64,000 nt of DNA, from the NCBI GenBank assembly GCA_036388475.1, contig DASVRT010000088.1, positions 28,022 through 92,021 on the forward strand. Direction: 5' to 3'. The translations under genes and the position numbers were made by a program. Position 1 is the stretch's first letter. The number at the start of each line of letters is the position of its first letter. Positions 43,023 to 51,161 of this stretch are shown piece by piece. A model generated the notes under the pieces. The model saw only the letters and a program-made list of their open reading frames with translations. It was not told the origin of the DNA and did not search any database. Origin of the DNA: JALZHR01 sp036388475 (GTDB lineage Bacteria; Acidobacteriota; Blastocatellia; Pyrinomonadales; Pyrinomonadaceae).

Positions 43023-44752
43023 AACTGAAAATTTTCATCACGATTCTGGTCGTTTCGCTTTTCGCTTTCATCGCGGTTTCGCAAATTAAAACCGGAGCGT
43101 TTGCGCCCGCCGAAGACTTTCCCCGCGAAGCTCTGGTTTACGTCCAGATTTCGGATTTGCCCGCGCTGGTACGGCTTTGGAACGAATCGAAATTTAAGGA
43201 AAAATATCTGGCGAGCGAAAATTTCGGCGACTTCAAAAACCGTCATCTGGGTTTGAAGCTGGCGAGCCGCTGGGAAGAATTTAATGCGGCGACGGGTTTT
43301 GCGATAGATTTGGAAATTGTTTCGGGGCTGGCGCAAAACAAAGCCGCGATTGCCGTGTACGACATCGGCAAGCTCGAATTCGTTTTTATCGCGCCGGTTT
43401 CGGACGAGATTTTCGCGGCGTCCCGATTTGCGCAGAATCAATCTAATTTTGAGGCGGAAACGCTCGACGACGGAACAATCGTCTATCGCAAAGCCGTCGA
43501 AGCCGACCGCGGGCGGCAAAAACAGGAATTGATTTTCACCAATGCGAAAGGGCGTTTTATTCTGGCGACGAGCGAAAAACTGCTGGCGCAGACGCTGCAC
43601 AACATCGACGGCAAAGCCGCGAAAAACAGGTTGATTGACGAGCCTTCGTTTAAAGCTTTGAGCGAAAAAACCGCCGCGCAGACGGCGACCGTCTGGGTTA
43701 ATCAGGCGGCTTTGAACAAGGATTATTATTTTAAGCGTTACTGGCTGATGTCTGATGTCGAAAGTCTCGAAAACATCCGCGCGGGAATTTTCGATTTTTC
43801 GATGGAAGAAGGAAAGCTAATCGAGCGCCGAAAGTTTCTGCTCAATCAGCCGCCGCCGCCGCCCGTCATCAAATCCGTCAAAAGCCTGTCGCATTTGCCT
43901 GAAACCGTTCCGTTTTATCGCTTGCAGGCGGCAGATAATCAAACGGTTGACGGCGCGGTTCATAATACGATTTTTGACAATCGGAAAGATTCGGCGGACG
44001 CCGAAAGCGATTCCGGCTCTTATCCGTCTTACGATTATCGAGATGATTATTCGAGCGTCGATTACAACCGTTTAAATGAAAATTTTGACGAAACGATTGA
44101 TGAAACCGACGAAGCGGAAACGCCTGAAACGAAGCGGACGCTCACCGATTTCTCAAAATTCCTGCAATCCGCCAAACCGCAGACGGTTTTGACTTTTACC
44201 GAGCCTAGCTTGCAGCCCGCGCCGCTTTTCGTCGAGTTTCACCGCGCCGCGATTTTTAATCTCGCTTTGCCCGCGCGCTTAAACCGCGATTCGTTTGAAT
44301 CGGCGATAGAAAAAAATCTCGCCGCGCAGGTGTTGATTGCCGCGCCGAACGTCCGATTAAAATGGGAGACAAAAAGCGAAAACGAGATAACGTGGCGCGA
44401 GCTGCAATTGCCGATGCTCGGCTGGGAAATAAGCTACGCGACGCGCGGCGATGATTTGATTTTAACCAACGCGTCGGACTTGCTGCGCGAAATTGCCGCG
44501 ACCGAAAATCCGCCGAAAAATGAAACGCCCGGTTCCGCGCTGACCGAATTGACGGTTTTAAATCTCCGGCGAAAAGACGACGCATACACACGGATTTTTG
44601 CCGAATTTGCCGGAAGAAATGCAGCGGATAAATTTTTTACGGGCAATGTCGAAAGCCTGCTCGATTCGATTTCGGAAGTCGGGAAAATCGAAATTAAAAA
44701 ATATTATTCGCGCGGATTTTTCGAAGAAGAAATAACGATGATTTTAAAGTGA
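43019..44752 (+). CDS. Membrane-anchored protein, DUF3352-like, unknown function
   Basis: 577 residues: an N-terminal signal or anchor (MKLKIFITILVVSLFAFIAVSQ), then a globular part opening with REALVYVQISDLPALVRLWNES, a style seen in DUF3352-like proteins, where two similar halves are often present. An acidic Tyr/Asp-rich insert (YPSYDYRDDYSSVDYNR) splits the protein near residue 340. No catalytic motif is seen. It is the last gene of the plus-strand block and overlaps the giant TPR gene as ATGA. The DUF assignment is from memory of the pattern and is tentative. Confidence 0.7.
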   Translation: MKLKIFITILVVSLFAFIAVSQIKTGAFAPAEDFPREALVYVQISDLPALVRLWNESKFKEKYLASENFGDFKNRHLGLKLASRWEEFNAATGFAIDLEIVSGLAQNKAAIAVYDIGKLEFVFIAPVSDEIFAASRFAQNQSNFEAETLDDGTIVYRKAVEADRGRQKQELIFTNAKGRFILATSEKLLAQTLHNIDGKAAKNRLIDEPSFKALSEKTAAQTATVWVNQAALNKDYYFKRYWLMSDVESLENIRAGIFDFSMEEGKLIERRKFLLNQPPPPPVIKSVKSLSHLPETVPFYRLQAADNQTVDGAVHNTIFDNRKDSADAESDSGSYPSYDYRDDYSSVDYNRLNENFDETIDETDEAETPETKRTLTDFSKFLQSAKPQTVLTFTEPSLQPAPLFVEFHRAAIFNLALPARLNRDSFESAIEKNLAAQVLIAAPNVRLKWETKSENEITWRELQLPMLGWEISYATRGDDLILTNASDLLREIAATENPPKNETPGSALTELTVLNLRRKDDAYTRIFAEFAGRNAADKFFTGNVESLLDSISEVGKIEIKKYYSRGFFEEEITMILK

Positions 44753-44773
44753 GCGAATTTCGGATACTAAACG

Positions 44774-46132
44774 TCAGCGAAAATTCTTTACGCAGTCGAT
44801 GAAAGCCGCTTTTATTCGTTGATAATTCTCGTCTTTTTGAATCAGCTTTCCGGCGACAAAAGTGCCGTAAATTTGCGAGGCGTCGGTCGCATAAAGTATC
44901 GAAGAGGTTAGATTTTCCGTCCGGACATTCGCCAGCAAAGGCTCGTCGGCATTGATAATGCACGCGTCGAACGAAGCGCCGGCGGCAAAAAATTCGGATT
45001 CGAAATTATTCATTGCTTTGCGCCCGGCGACGGTCGCCCTGGTAATCGCGTAGAAGCCGCTTTCCTCGATATTTTCGCCGATAAAAGTGTCGCGCTTGTG
45101 CGTCGTTAAACGCTGCCCGTAATCCAGGATTCGCAATTCTTCCAGCGGATTTAAACCGACGTGGCTGTCGGTCCCGATGCTCCATTGCCCGCCGAAAGAT
45201 TGATAATCTCTTAAAGGGAAAATTCCGTCGCCCAGATTCCCTTCCGTGCTCGGACACAAAACCACGCCGGCATTGGTTTTAGCCAATCTTTCGGTTTCGT
45301 TTCCGGTTAAATGCGTGGCGTGAACCAGATGAAATCTTTCGTTTAATTCGATGTTATCGAGCAGCCATTCGACCGGTCTTTTTCCGAGATGCGCGAGGGC
45401 GTCTGCGACTTCTTGCAACTGCTCGGAAACGTGAATATGAAACGGAACATTTTGCGGCGCATCGCTTGCGGTTCTTAAAATGTCCCGATGCCCGACGCCG
45501 CGCATCGAATGGATGCCGACGGCGACGTTCGCGCCTGCGTATTGTTTGCAAGCGTGCGCGGAAGCCTCAAAAAGCTTTAGATAATCTTCCAGTGTCGCGG
45601 AGATAAATCTTTTCTGTCGTTCATTTGCGGGAATCCCGAAACCGCCTTTCTGATAAAAAATCGGAATCAGAGTGATTTTTATGCCCGCTTCTTTTGCGGC
45701 TTCGACCAAGCCCGCGCCCATCTCGGCTAAATTATCGTAAGGCGCGCCGTTACGGTCGTGATGAACGTAATGAAATTCCGCCACGTTTGTAAAACCGTTT
45801 CGCAGAAGCTCGGCATAGAGCATCGCGGCGATTGATTTCATCTGTTCGGGATTGAGGTTTAAGGCGAGCTGATACATCGCCTCGCGCCACGACCAGAAAT
45901 CGTCCGCCGTTTGCGCGCCCGAATGCCGCTCTGCCAAGCCAGCCATCGCGTATTGAAAAGCGTGCGAATGAGCGTTCTGAAAACCGGGCAGAGCGTAGCC
46001 GTCGATGTAAATCGAGTCGGGATTTTCCGCTGGCGAAACGGAAACGATTTTGCCGGCTTCATCGAGCGAAACCGCCGCGTTTTCCAGCCAGCCCTGATTT
46101 TGCAGCAATGCTTTGAAGCGATACGATTTCAT
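44774..46132 (-). CDS. hutF: Formimidoylglutamate deiminase
   Basis: HutF converts N-formimidoyl-L-glutamate to N-formyl-L-glutamate and ammonia in the five-step histidine degradation pathway. The 452 residues have the amidohydrolase (TIM barrel) layout: ALPGFQNAHSHAFQYAMAG with metal-binding His residues, HYVHHDRNG, HIHVSEQLQEV and GTDSHVGLNPLEELR near the end. The HSHAFQ motif and overall length match HutF rather than guanine deaminase. Its start overlaps the hutG stop by 4 bases (ATGA). HutH, HutU and HutI are not in the window. Confidence 0.93.
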   Translation of the reverse strand: MKSYRFKALLQNQGWLENAAVSLDEAGKIVSVSPAENPDSIYIDGYALPGFQNAHSHAFQYAMAGLAERHSGAQTADDFWSWREAMYQLALNLNPEQMKSIAAMLYAELLRNGFTNVAEFHYVHHDRNGAPYDNLAEMGAGLVEAAKEAGIKITLIPIFYQKGGFGIPANERQKRFISATLEDYLKLFEASAHACKQYAGANVAVGIHSMRGVGHRDILRTASDAPQNVPFHIHVSEQLQEVADALAHLGKRPVEWLLDNIELNERFHLVHATHLTGNETERLAKTNAGVVLCPSTEGNLGDGIFPLRDYQSFGGQWSIGTDSHVGLNPLEELRILDYGQRLTTHKRDTFIGENIEESGFYAITRATVAGRKAMNNFESEFFAAGASFDACIINADEPLLANVRTENLTSSILYATDASQIYGTFVAGKLIQKDENYQRIKAAFIDCVKNFR

Positions 46133-46935
46133 TTCGTTAGATGAGCGATTAATTTTTCAAACACCGGACGCAATAAATTTCTCATTTCCCGCGCGCGGTC
46201 TTCGTTAAAGGTCAGCTCGTCGTCATTCATATAATGAGTTTTGCACATTTCGAGCTGCAAGGCGTGAACGCGCGTTTCCGGTCTGCCGAAATATCTCGTA
46301 ATATGCCCGCCTTTAAACGGCGTGTTGTGATTGACCGCGTATTTTCCCGCGCGCAAGCCGCCGAGAGCGATGTCGATAATCTCTTTCGCGGCGGATTGCT
46401 CGTCGTTGTCGCCCAGAATCAAATCGGGAAAAGGCTCTTTGCGAATCGTCGGCACGAACCGGCGAATAGAATGCGCGTCCCACAATAAAACCTGCCCGAA
46501 TTCGCCGATTCTATCTGCTAAAAGAGCTTCGATTTTTTGATAATAAGGTCGATAATAATGCTTGAGTCTTCTCTTCGTTTCTTCTTCGGTCGGGATAAAT
46601 TTTTTATCGACGTAAATTTCATTGCCGAGAAAATCGGTCGCGGGCGTTAATCCCGTGATGATTCTGCCGTCCGTGTACAACGGCGCGCTTTCCGGGTCGC
46701 GGTTTAAATCAATCACCCAGCGGCTGTATCCGGCGTGTATGACGGTAATTCCCAACGCGGGCGCGAAATTATACAAATCGTGAACATACCAATCCGTATC
46801 GTCAATCCGCGCCGTCATCTCGGCGCGATACTGCGATTTCAGCTCATCGGGAAAATCAGTGCCGGAATGCGGAACGCTTAAAATTACAGGAACTTTCCTG
46901 CCTTTGGCTTCGATAATAAAATAAGGATTATTCAT
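46129..46935 (-). CDS. hutG: N-formylglutamate amidohydrolase
   Basis: Hydrolyses N-formylglutamate to glutamate and formate, the step after HutF. The 268 residues begin IPVILSVPHSGTDFPDEL-like (VPVILSVPHSGTDFP), and contain VIDLNRDPESAP, LLWDAHSIRR, TPFKGGHITRYFGRP and HALQLEMCKTHYM, all typical of the family and its Zn-dependent active site. It precedes hutF in the same transcript, so the two finish the HutF-HutG branch of histidine catabolism. Confidence 0.94.
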   Translation of the reverse strand: MNNPYFIIEAKGRKVPVILSVPHSGTDFPDELKSQYRAEMTARIDDTDWYVHDLYNFAPALGITVIHAGYSRWVIDLNRDPESAPLYTDGRIITGLTPATDFLGNEIYVDKKFIPTEEETKRRLKHYYRPYYQKIEALLADRIGEFGQVLLWDAHSIRRFVPTIRKEPFPDLILGDNDEQSAAKEIIDIALGGLRAGKYAVNHNTPFKGGHITRYFGRPETRVHALQLEMCKTHYMNDDELTFNEDRAREMRNLLRPVFEKLIAHLTK

Positions 46936-47016
46936 TGCTTCGGTTTTTCGTTTTCTGCGGGCGCAGCGCTTAGAACATTATAAATAAAAACCGCCGCTTT
47001 GTGATGTTTCAATCTC

Positions 47017-47213
47017 GAATTTCAAATCAAATGTCGCCAATAAATGTAGCGTCACGCCGCCGTGTCTGCCCAAAGCGTTCGCCGGAACGCTAATCAATTC
47101 GGATTAAATTCAAGGTCGAATTTATTTAAAAGCTTATTCGCTCTCGCTTCTCGGGCAGACACGGCGGCGTGACCCTACAACGATTTCTCGCGGTTCGATT
47201 TGATTTTGAAATG
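47017..47213. repeat. Palindromic MITE-like intergenic element
   Basis: Arms 47045-47071 and 47153-47179 are 27-bp inverse copies with one mismatch, and further weaker arms (TTCAAATCAAATG-like) flank them outside. Total about 195 bases between hutG and the CHAT gene. The remaining 330-base gap holds nothing else I can name. Confidence 0.6.
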
Positions 47214-47268
47214 TATAAACTATTAGCGGATATGATTGGCTGTGAGTTAATTTATTGGCTTTACCGCA

Positions 47269-50160
47269 CTATTTCCAGTTGCCGAACAAAACGAACGGCG
47301 CCCAGAAAAACGGGTGAGAAAAATTTTTGTCGCCGGCGACGACGATTTGAGCTTTTCTGATGGCATCGGCTTTGTCGGTTTTTTTGATTTGGTAAAACCA
47401 GTAAAATTCACGCATAAACTTTGAGGTCGAAATATCGGCGACCGACCAGAGCGTGCCTAGAATCGCTTTCGCGCCCTGTTTCTGCGCCATCGTCGCAAAG
47501 CTTTCAAACTCGGCTCCGTCCGTGCTGAAATTGGCGGTGTCGCAAGCCGACATAATCATTATCTCGACGTTATCCAGCTGCTGGCTGGCAAATTCCTGCA
47601 TCGTGTATTTTCTGTTTTTGCCGCCGCCGAGCAGCAGAAAAGATTTTGAATTATCGCCCGCCTGCAAGACGAAATGACTCGTAAAATGAATTAACTGGTA
47701 GTTTTTCAGCGCCGCTTCAAACGTTTCCTGCGTAAACTCTTCGTCCGCCACCTTTTTTCCTTTAATCAATCCTTTGGCGCAGGTCGAGTTGATGATGAGT
47801 TTTCTGCCGTCTTCAAAAATGCAGTCCAGTTCGTTTTTCGCCGCCGGCAGGCTCGACAAATTTTCAAACGGTTTTGAAGAAGCCAAGCCGATTGCCGTCG
47901 GATTCGGAACTTTGGGAAAAAGCACTTTTTCGTCGCTGGCGAAAGTAATCTGAATGTTGGCAAAACGCTGAACGAGATAGGCGCTGCCGTCGTATAAAGC
48001 CGGAATCGAAACGTAGCGCAAAACGCCGTCGAGCGACCAGACGATTTTCGTCGCTTTCGCCTGCGCAAGCTCAGTTTCCAGCGGCTTGACCAGCAAATCG
48101 TAAAGCTTTTTTCCGGCGATTTTCGGATTTTTGCCGGTATCCGTCACCGCCGCGCGAAACTCGAAAACCAATTTGCTCAAATTTTCTTTCGTGATATTTT
48201 GCGTGAAAGCCCGCTGCCGGTTATCCGTCGTCAAAATTATACTGACGGAATCTTTGGCGACCAGCGTGGAAATGAAAACAATGTCGGACACATCGACGTT
48301 TTGCGCCTGTAGATTTTTAATCAACTGTTTGGTCGGAGAAAAAACGCCGCTCGATTTTTCGTTTTTAATAGACTCGTTCGGCAAATTTGGCGTTTTTTTT
48401 TCGATTCTGGTTTTTATCTGCCTGAGAATTTCCTCTTCGCCTTTTGAATAATTGATTTCGCCGAGCTTGCCGTTTCCGCGCATATAATCCTGGTATTCTT
48501 TTTCCTTGATAAAGCGCAGCACCTGTTCGGCTTCGGAAAGTCTGCCTTCCCGGATTAAAATATTAGCCAGCTTGCGAAAAGCGTCGGTGAAAGAATCCTG
48601 AAAAGTGTCCTGGACGTCTTTTTCCAGACTTTGAAGCTGCTCGAATCGAATCGAATGAATCGTGTTTATCGCCCATTTGCCGTAGAAAATCGCGTAAATG
48701 TCGTTGCCGCCCGCTTCCTGAAAATACATCAGGTTGATCAGGTTTCGGGCGCGATTCAGCTCGTTCGGATTTTCCGTGTTTATCATCAGGGCGTTTTCGC
48801 AAAGCGCGATTGCCGATTGAATTTCGTCGCGGTTGAAGGAAATAACGCCGAGATTATTTAAGGTCTGGGCTAAATTTCGCTTGTCGTTGAGCTGTTCGAA
48901 ACCGATTTTCGCCTGCTCGAAATAATTTTTCGCGCCCTGAAAATCTCTGGCGTAATAGAGCGCGTTGCCGATAAACATTTTTATCTCGTTCTGCTCGCGA
49001 CCGTCGTCCGAAAAATTTAAAAAAGCCTTGTTGAAAAATTGCAGGGCTTTTTCCTTATCGGTTTTCATATAAAGCTTGCCGCTGACTTTATTGAAATGTC
49101 CTTTGATGTTGTCATCAGCGCCGTCCGGCAGCGTGACGAGCAATAAAGTCTGCTCGGCTTTTTCCCTCAGATTCAAATCCAGATAAACGTCCGCGAGCTT
49201 GACCGAGGCTTTCAGATATTCTTCCTGCGGCTCTTTGTGATTCAATCGCAAAGTTTCCAGCAGGCTGACGGCTCTTTCGGTTTTATTCAGATTCAGCGAC
49301 GCTTCCGCCAAAAGTATATAAGCGCCGGGCAAAGCGTGTTTCTCGCCGATTTTTTCAAGCTGCAATTTTTCCAGCAGCGCGACGGCGTCTTCCAGCACTT
49401 CGGCGCTTCTCTGAAAATTGCCGAGCTTGTAAAAAATCGCGCCCAGTTCCTTTAACGACAAGCTCTCCAGAAATTTATCCGGAATGCGGGAGGCGAGCGC
49501 GGCGTTTTCCTGCAAAACCGCCGTCGCTTCTTCGTAGCGGCGGGCGGCGGCGTAAGAAACGCCGAGATAATAATTGGTCAGCGCCAATCTGTACTTGAAT
49601 ATCTCGTTCTGCGGCAGAGATTTGTAGATTGCCGCCGCGGACAAGTAACCGTTGACGGCATTTTGATTGACCGCGTAGCGCGCTTCGGTCGCTTTCGCGT
49701 AGAAAATGGCGGCGGTTTCAAACTTTTCGACCGAAAGACGGTCGGCTTCGGTCGCCGGACGGGTTTCAAACTTTAGTTTGTAAAATCCTTCATTGCCGAC
49801 AAAAGCGCGGCTGTCGTCGAGCCATTTTAACTGCACCTTGTATTTTGCCGCTTTCGGCGCAATCAAAACGATAAATTCGTAACCGCTGTTGACATTTTCG
49901 CTGTCGGCGGATTTTATCTCGGCATTTCCTTCCAAAAGGCTCAGGCGAATATCGACGCCTTTCTGCTGAGCGGCAATTTCCAGATAGCTGTTTGCCGGCG
50001 CGTTCAGAATATATTCGTGACATTCGCCTTTTTTCAGATATGCTTCGGTGTCGTTTTTCAGTTCTCCGTTTTGCTGGCACGCGTCGACGCCGGAAAATCC
50101 GGCGAGGATGACGACCAAAATAAAAACAGAAAATTTAAAGTAATCATGTATGAGCTTCAT
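47269..50160 (-). CDS. Secreted TPR-CHAT family caspase-like protease
   Basis: 963 residues with an N-terminal signal (MKLIHDYFKFSVFILVVILAG). An early beta domain (~30-140) looks PPC-like (LKKGECHEYILNAP). TPR repeats run to about 520, e.g. AQTLNNLGVISFNRDEIQSA and GHFNKVSGKLYM. The C-terminal CHAT domain (~640-960) carries the catalytic His in IHFTSHFVLQAGD and Cys in VEIMIMSACDTANF. CHAT proteases are caspase relatives that cleave specific partners. The gene lies 23 bases after a TPR gene that is clearly related to its own TPR segment, probably one transcript from the motif at 50996-51025. Confidence 0.9.
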   Translation of the reverse strand: MKLIHDYFKFSVFILVVILAGFSGVDACQQNGELKNDTEAYLKKGECHEYILNAPANSYLEIAAQQKGVDIRLSLLEGNAEIKSADSENVNSGYEFIVLIAPKAAKYKVQLKWLDDSRAFVGNEGFYKLKFETRPATEADRLSVEKFETAAIFYAKATEARYAVNQNAVNGYLSAAAIYKSLPQNEIFKYRLALTNYYLGVSYAAARRYEEATAVLQENAALASRIPDKFLESLSLKELGAIFYKLGNFQRSAEVLEDAVALLEKLQLEKIGEKHALPGAYILLAEASLNLNKTERAVSLLETLRLNHKEPQEEYLKASVKLADVYLDLNLREKAEQTLLLVTLPDGADDNIKGHFNKVSGKLYMKTDKEKALQFFNKAFLNFSDDGREQNEIKMFIGNALYYARDFQGAKNYFEQAKIGFEQLNDKRNLAQTLNNLGVISFNRDEIQSAIALCENALMINTENPNELNRARNLINLMYFQEAGGNDIYAIFYGKWAINTIHSIRFEQLQSLEKDVQDTFQDSFTDAFRKLANILIREGRLSEAEQVLRFIKEKEYQDYMRGNGKLGEINYSKGEEEILRQIKTRIEKKTPNLPNESIKNEKSSGVFSPTKQLIKNLQAQNVDVSDIVFISTLVAKDSVSIILTTDNRQRAFTQNITKENLSKLVFEFRAAVTDTGKNPKIAGKKLYDLLVKPLETELAQAKATKIVWSLDGVLRYVSIPALYDGSAYLVQRFANIQITFASDEKVLFPKVPNPTAIGLASSKPFENLSSLPAAKNELDCIFEDGRKLIINSTCAKGLIKGKKVADEEFTQETFEAALKNYQLIHFTSHFVLQAGDNSKSFLLLGGGKNRKYTMQEFASQQLDNVEIMIMSACDTANFSTDGAEFESFATMAQKQGAKAILGTLWSVADISTSKFMREFYWFYQIKKTDKADAIRKAQIVVAGDKNFSHPFFWAPFVLFGNWK

Positions 50161-50183
50161 AAAAACCTCTTTCCCTTTCGGGC

Positions 50184-50948
50184 TTAACCGCCGGGCGTAG
50201 TAACCACGACAGTTCCGCTGCCGCTGGTGGTAATCGTGCTGCCGCTGCCGGTGCCCGTGCCGCCCGCCGCCTGGTTAGTATCTTCTTCGTCGAACAGCGG
50301 ATTACTCAAACCGTTCGCGCTGCCGCCTGTAATGACCGCTAAATTTTGCTGATTTCTGAATGCGTTCATTCGCTGTCCGATTACAGTGTTGATGTTCAGA
50401 GAGTTCTGGCAGAATGTCAATGCATTTTGCGCATCGCCCTGTCTGAAATAAACAACTCCCAGATTATTCAGAGCCTGCGCTGATTTTTGCATATCGCCCT
50501 GTAAATCAAAAGTATTTTTCGCCGTCTCGAAATAATTTTTCGCCGCCGTGTAATTGCCCGCGTAATAATAGGTAATGCCGATAAACATTTTTGCTTCCGC
50601 TTGTTCCAGAAGATTGCCGGAAAATTGCGAGACCGATGTGTTGAAATATTGCAGAGCCGTCGCGGCGTCATTCGCCATGTAAAGCTTGCCGTAAACTTTA
50701 TTGAAATGTCCCTGTAAAAAAATATCTATATTCGGATTCTGAGTCAGTAAATTATTTGCCTGTGTTAAATATTGGGCGGCAGTGGTACGGTCGTTCAAAT
50801 CCAATTTAATATCCGCCGTCACTATTAAATTGGTAAATTCGGCTTCTGCGGTCGATACGCTGGCGCTCGCTTCCGCCGATAAAATGCTTTTATGAGCCGC
50901 GCCGAGCAATAAAAGCATCAAAAAGATCAATTTCGTCAATTTTAACAT
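50184..50948 (-). CDS. Secreted TPR protein, paralog of the CHAT protease TPR segment
   Basis: 254 residues: signal peptide (MLKLTKLIFLMLLLLGAAHK), then TPR repeats, then a low-complexity Gly/Thr/Ser tail (GTGTGSGSTITTSG). The repeats match the CHAT gene downstream: GHFNKV(Y/S)GKLYM, KMFIG with YYA, AKNYFE, AQALNNLGV versus AQTLNNLGV, and A..C.N.L.IN all recur in the same order. It has no CHAT domain itself. As the first gene of the pair it may be a regulator, adaptor, decoy or substrate of the protease. Upstream lies the shared promoter motif. Confidence 0.85.
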   Translation of the reverse strand: MLKLTKLIFLMLLLLGAAHKSILSAEASASVSTAEAEFTNLIVTADIKLDLNDRTTAAQYLTQANNLLTQNPNIDIFLQGHFNKVYGKLYMANDAATALQYFNTSVSQFSGNLLEQAEAKMFIGITYYYAGNYTAAKNYFETAKNTFDLQGDMQKSAQALNNLGVVYFRQGDAQNALTFCQNSLNINTVIGQRMNAFRNQQNLAVITGGSANGLSNPLFDEEDTNQAAGGTGTGSGSTITTSGSGTVVVTTPGG

Positions 50949-50995
50949 TATTCGTTCCTCTAAATTTTGTCATTTCGGTAAACCCCTTTATCAAT

Positions 50996-51025
50996 TATCA
51001 TTGACAAAAACCCGAAAAGGTTTCA
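50996..51025 (-). promoter_or_regulatory. ECF-like promoter motif, copy 1
   Basis: Minus-strand TGAAACCTTTT, 4 variable bases, then TTTTTGTCAATGATA. It lies about 45 bases before the TPR gene start (50948). It shares spacing and sequence with the motifs at 53393 and 56100. Confidence 0.65.
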
Positions 51026-51161
51026 TAAAACTCTGAAAATAAAGAAAGAGAGCGAGGTTTCGCTCTCTTTCCGCATCAAGATAAAGTTCTAATACGCGAG
51101 TTATTTTAGCAATAATTTCCGGTTTGTCGCCGAACCGGAAATCACGCGGGCGGAAAATTCC

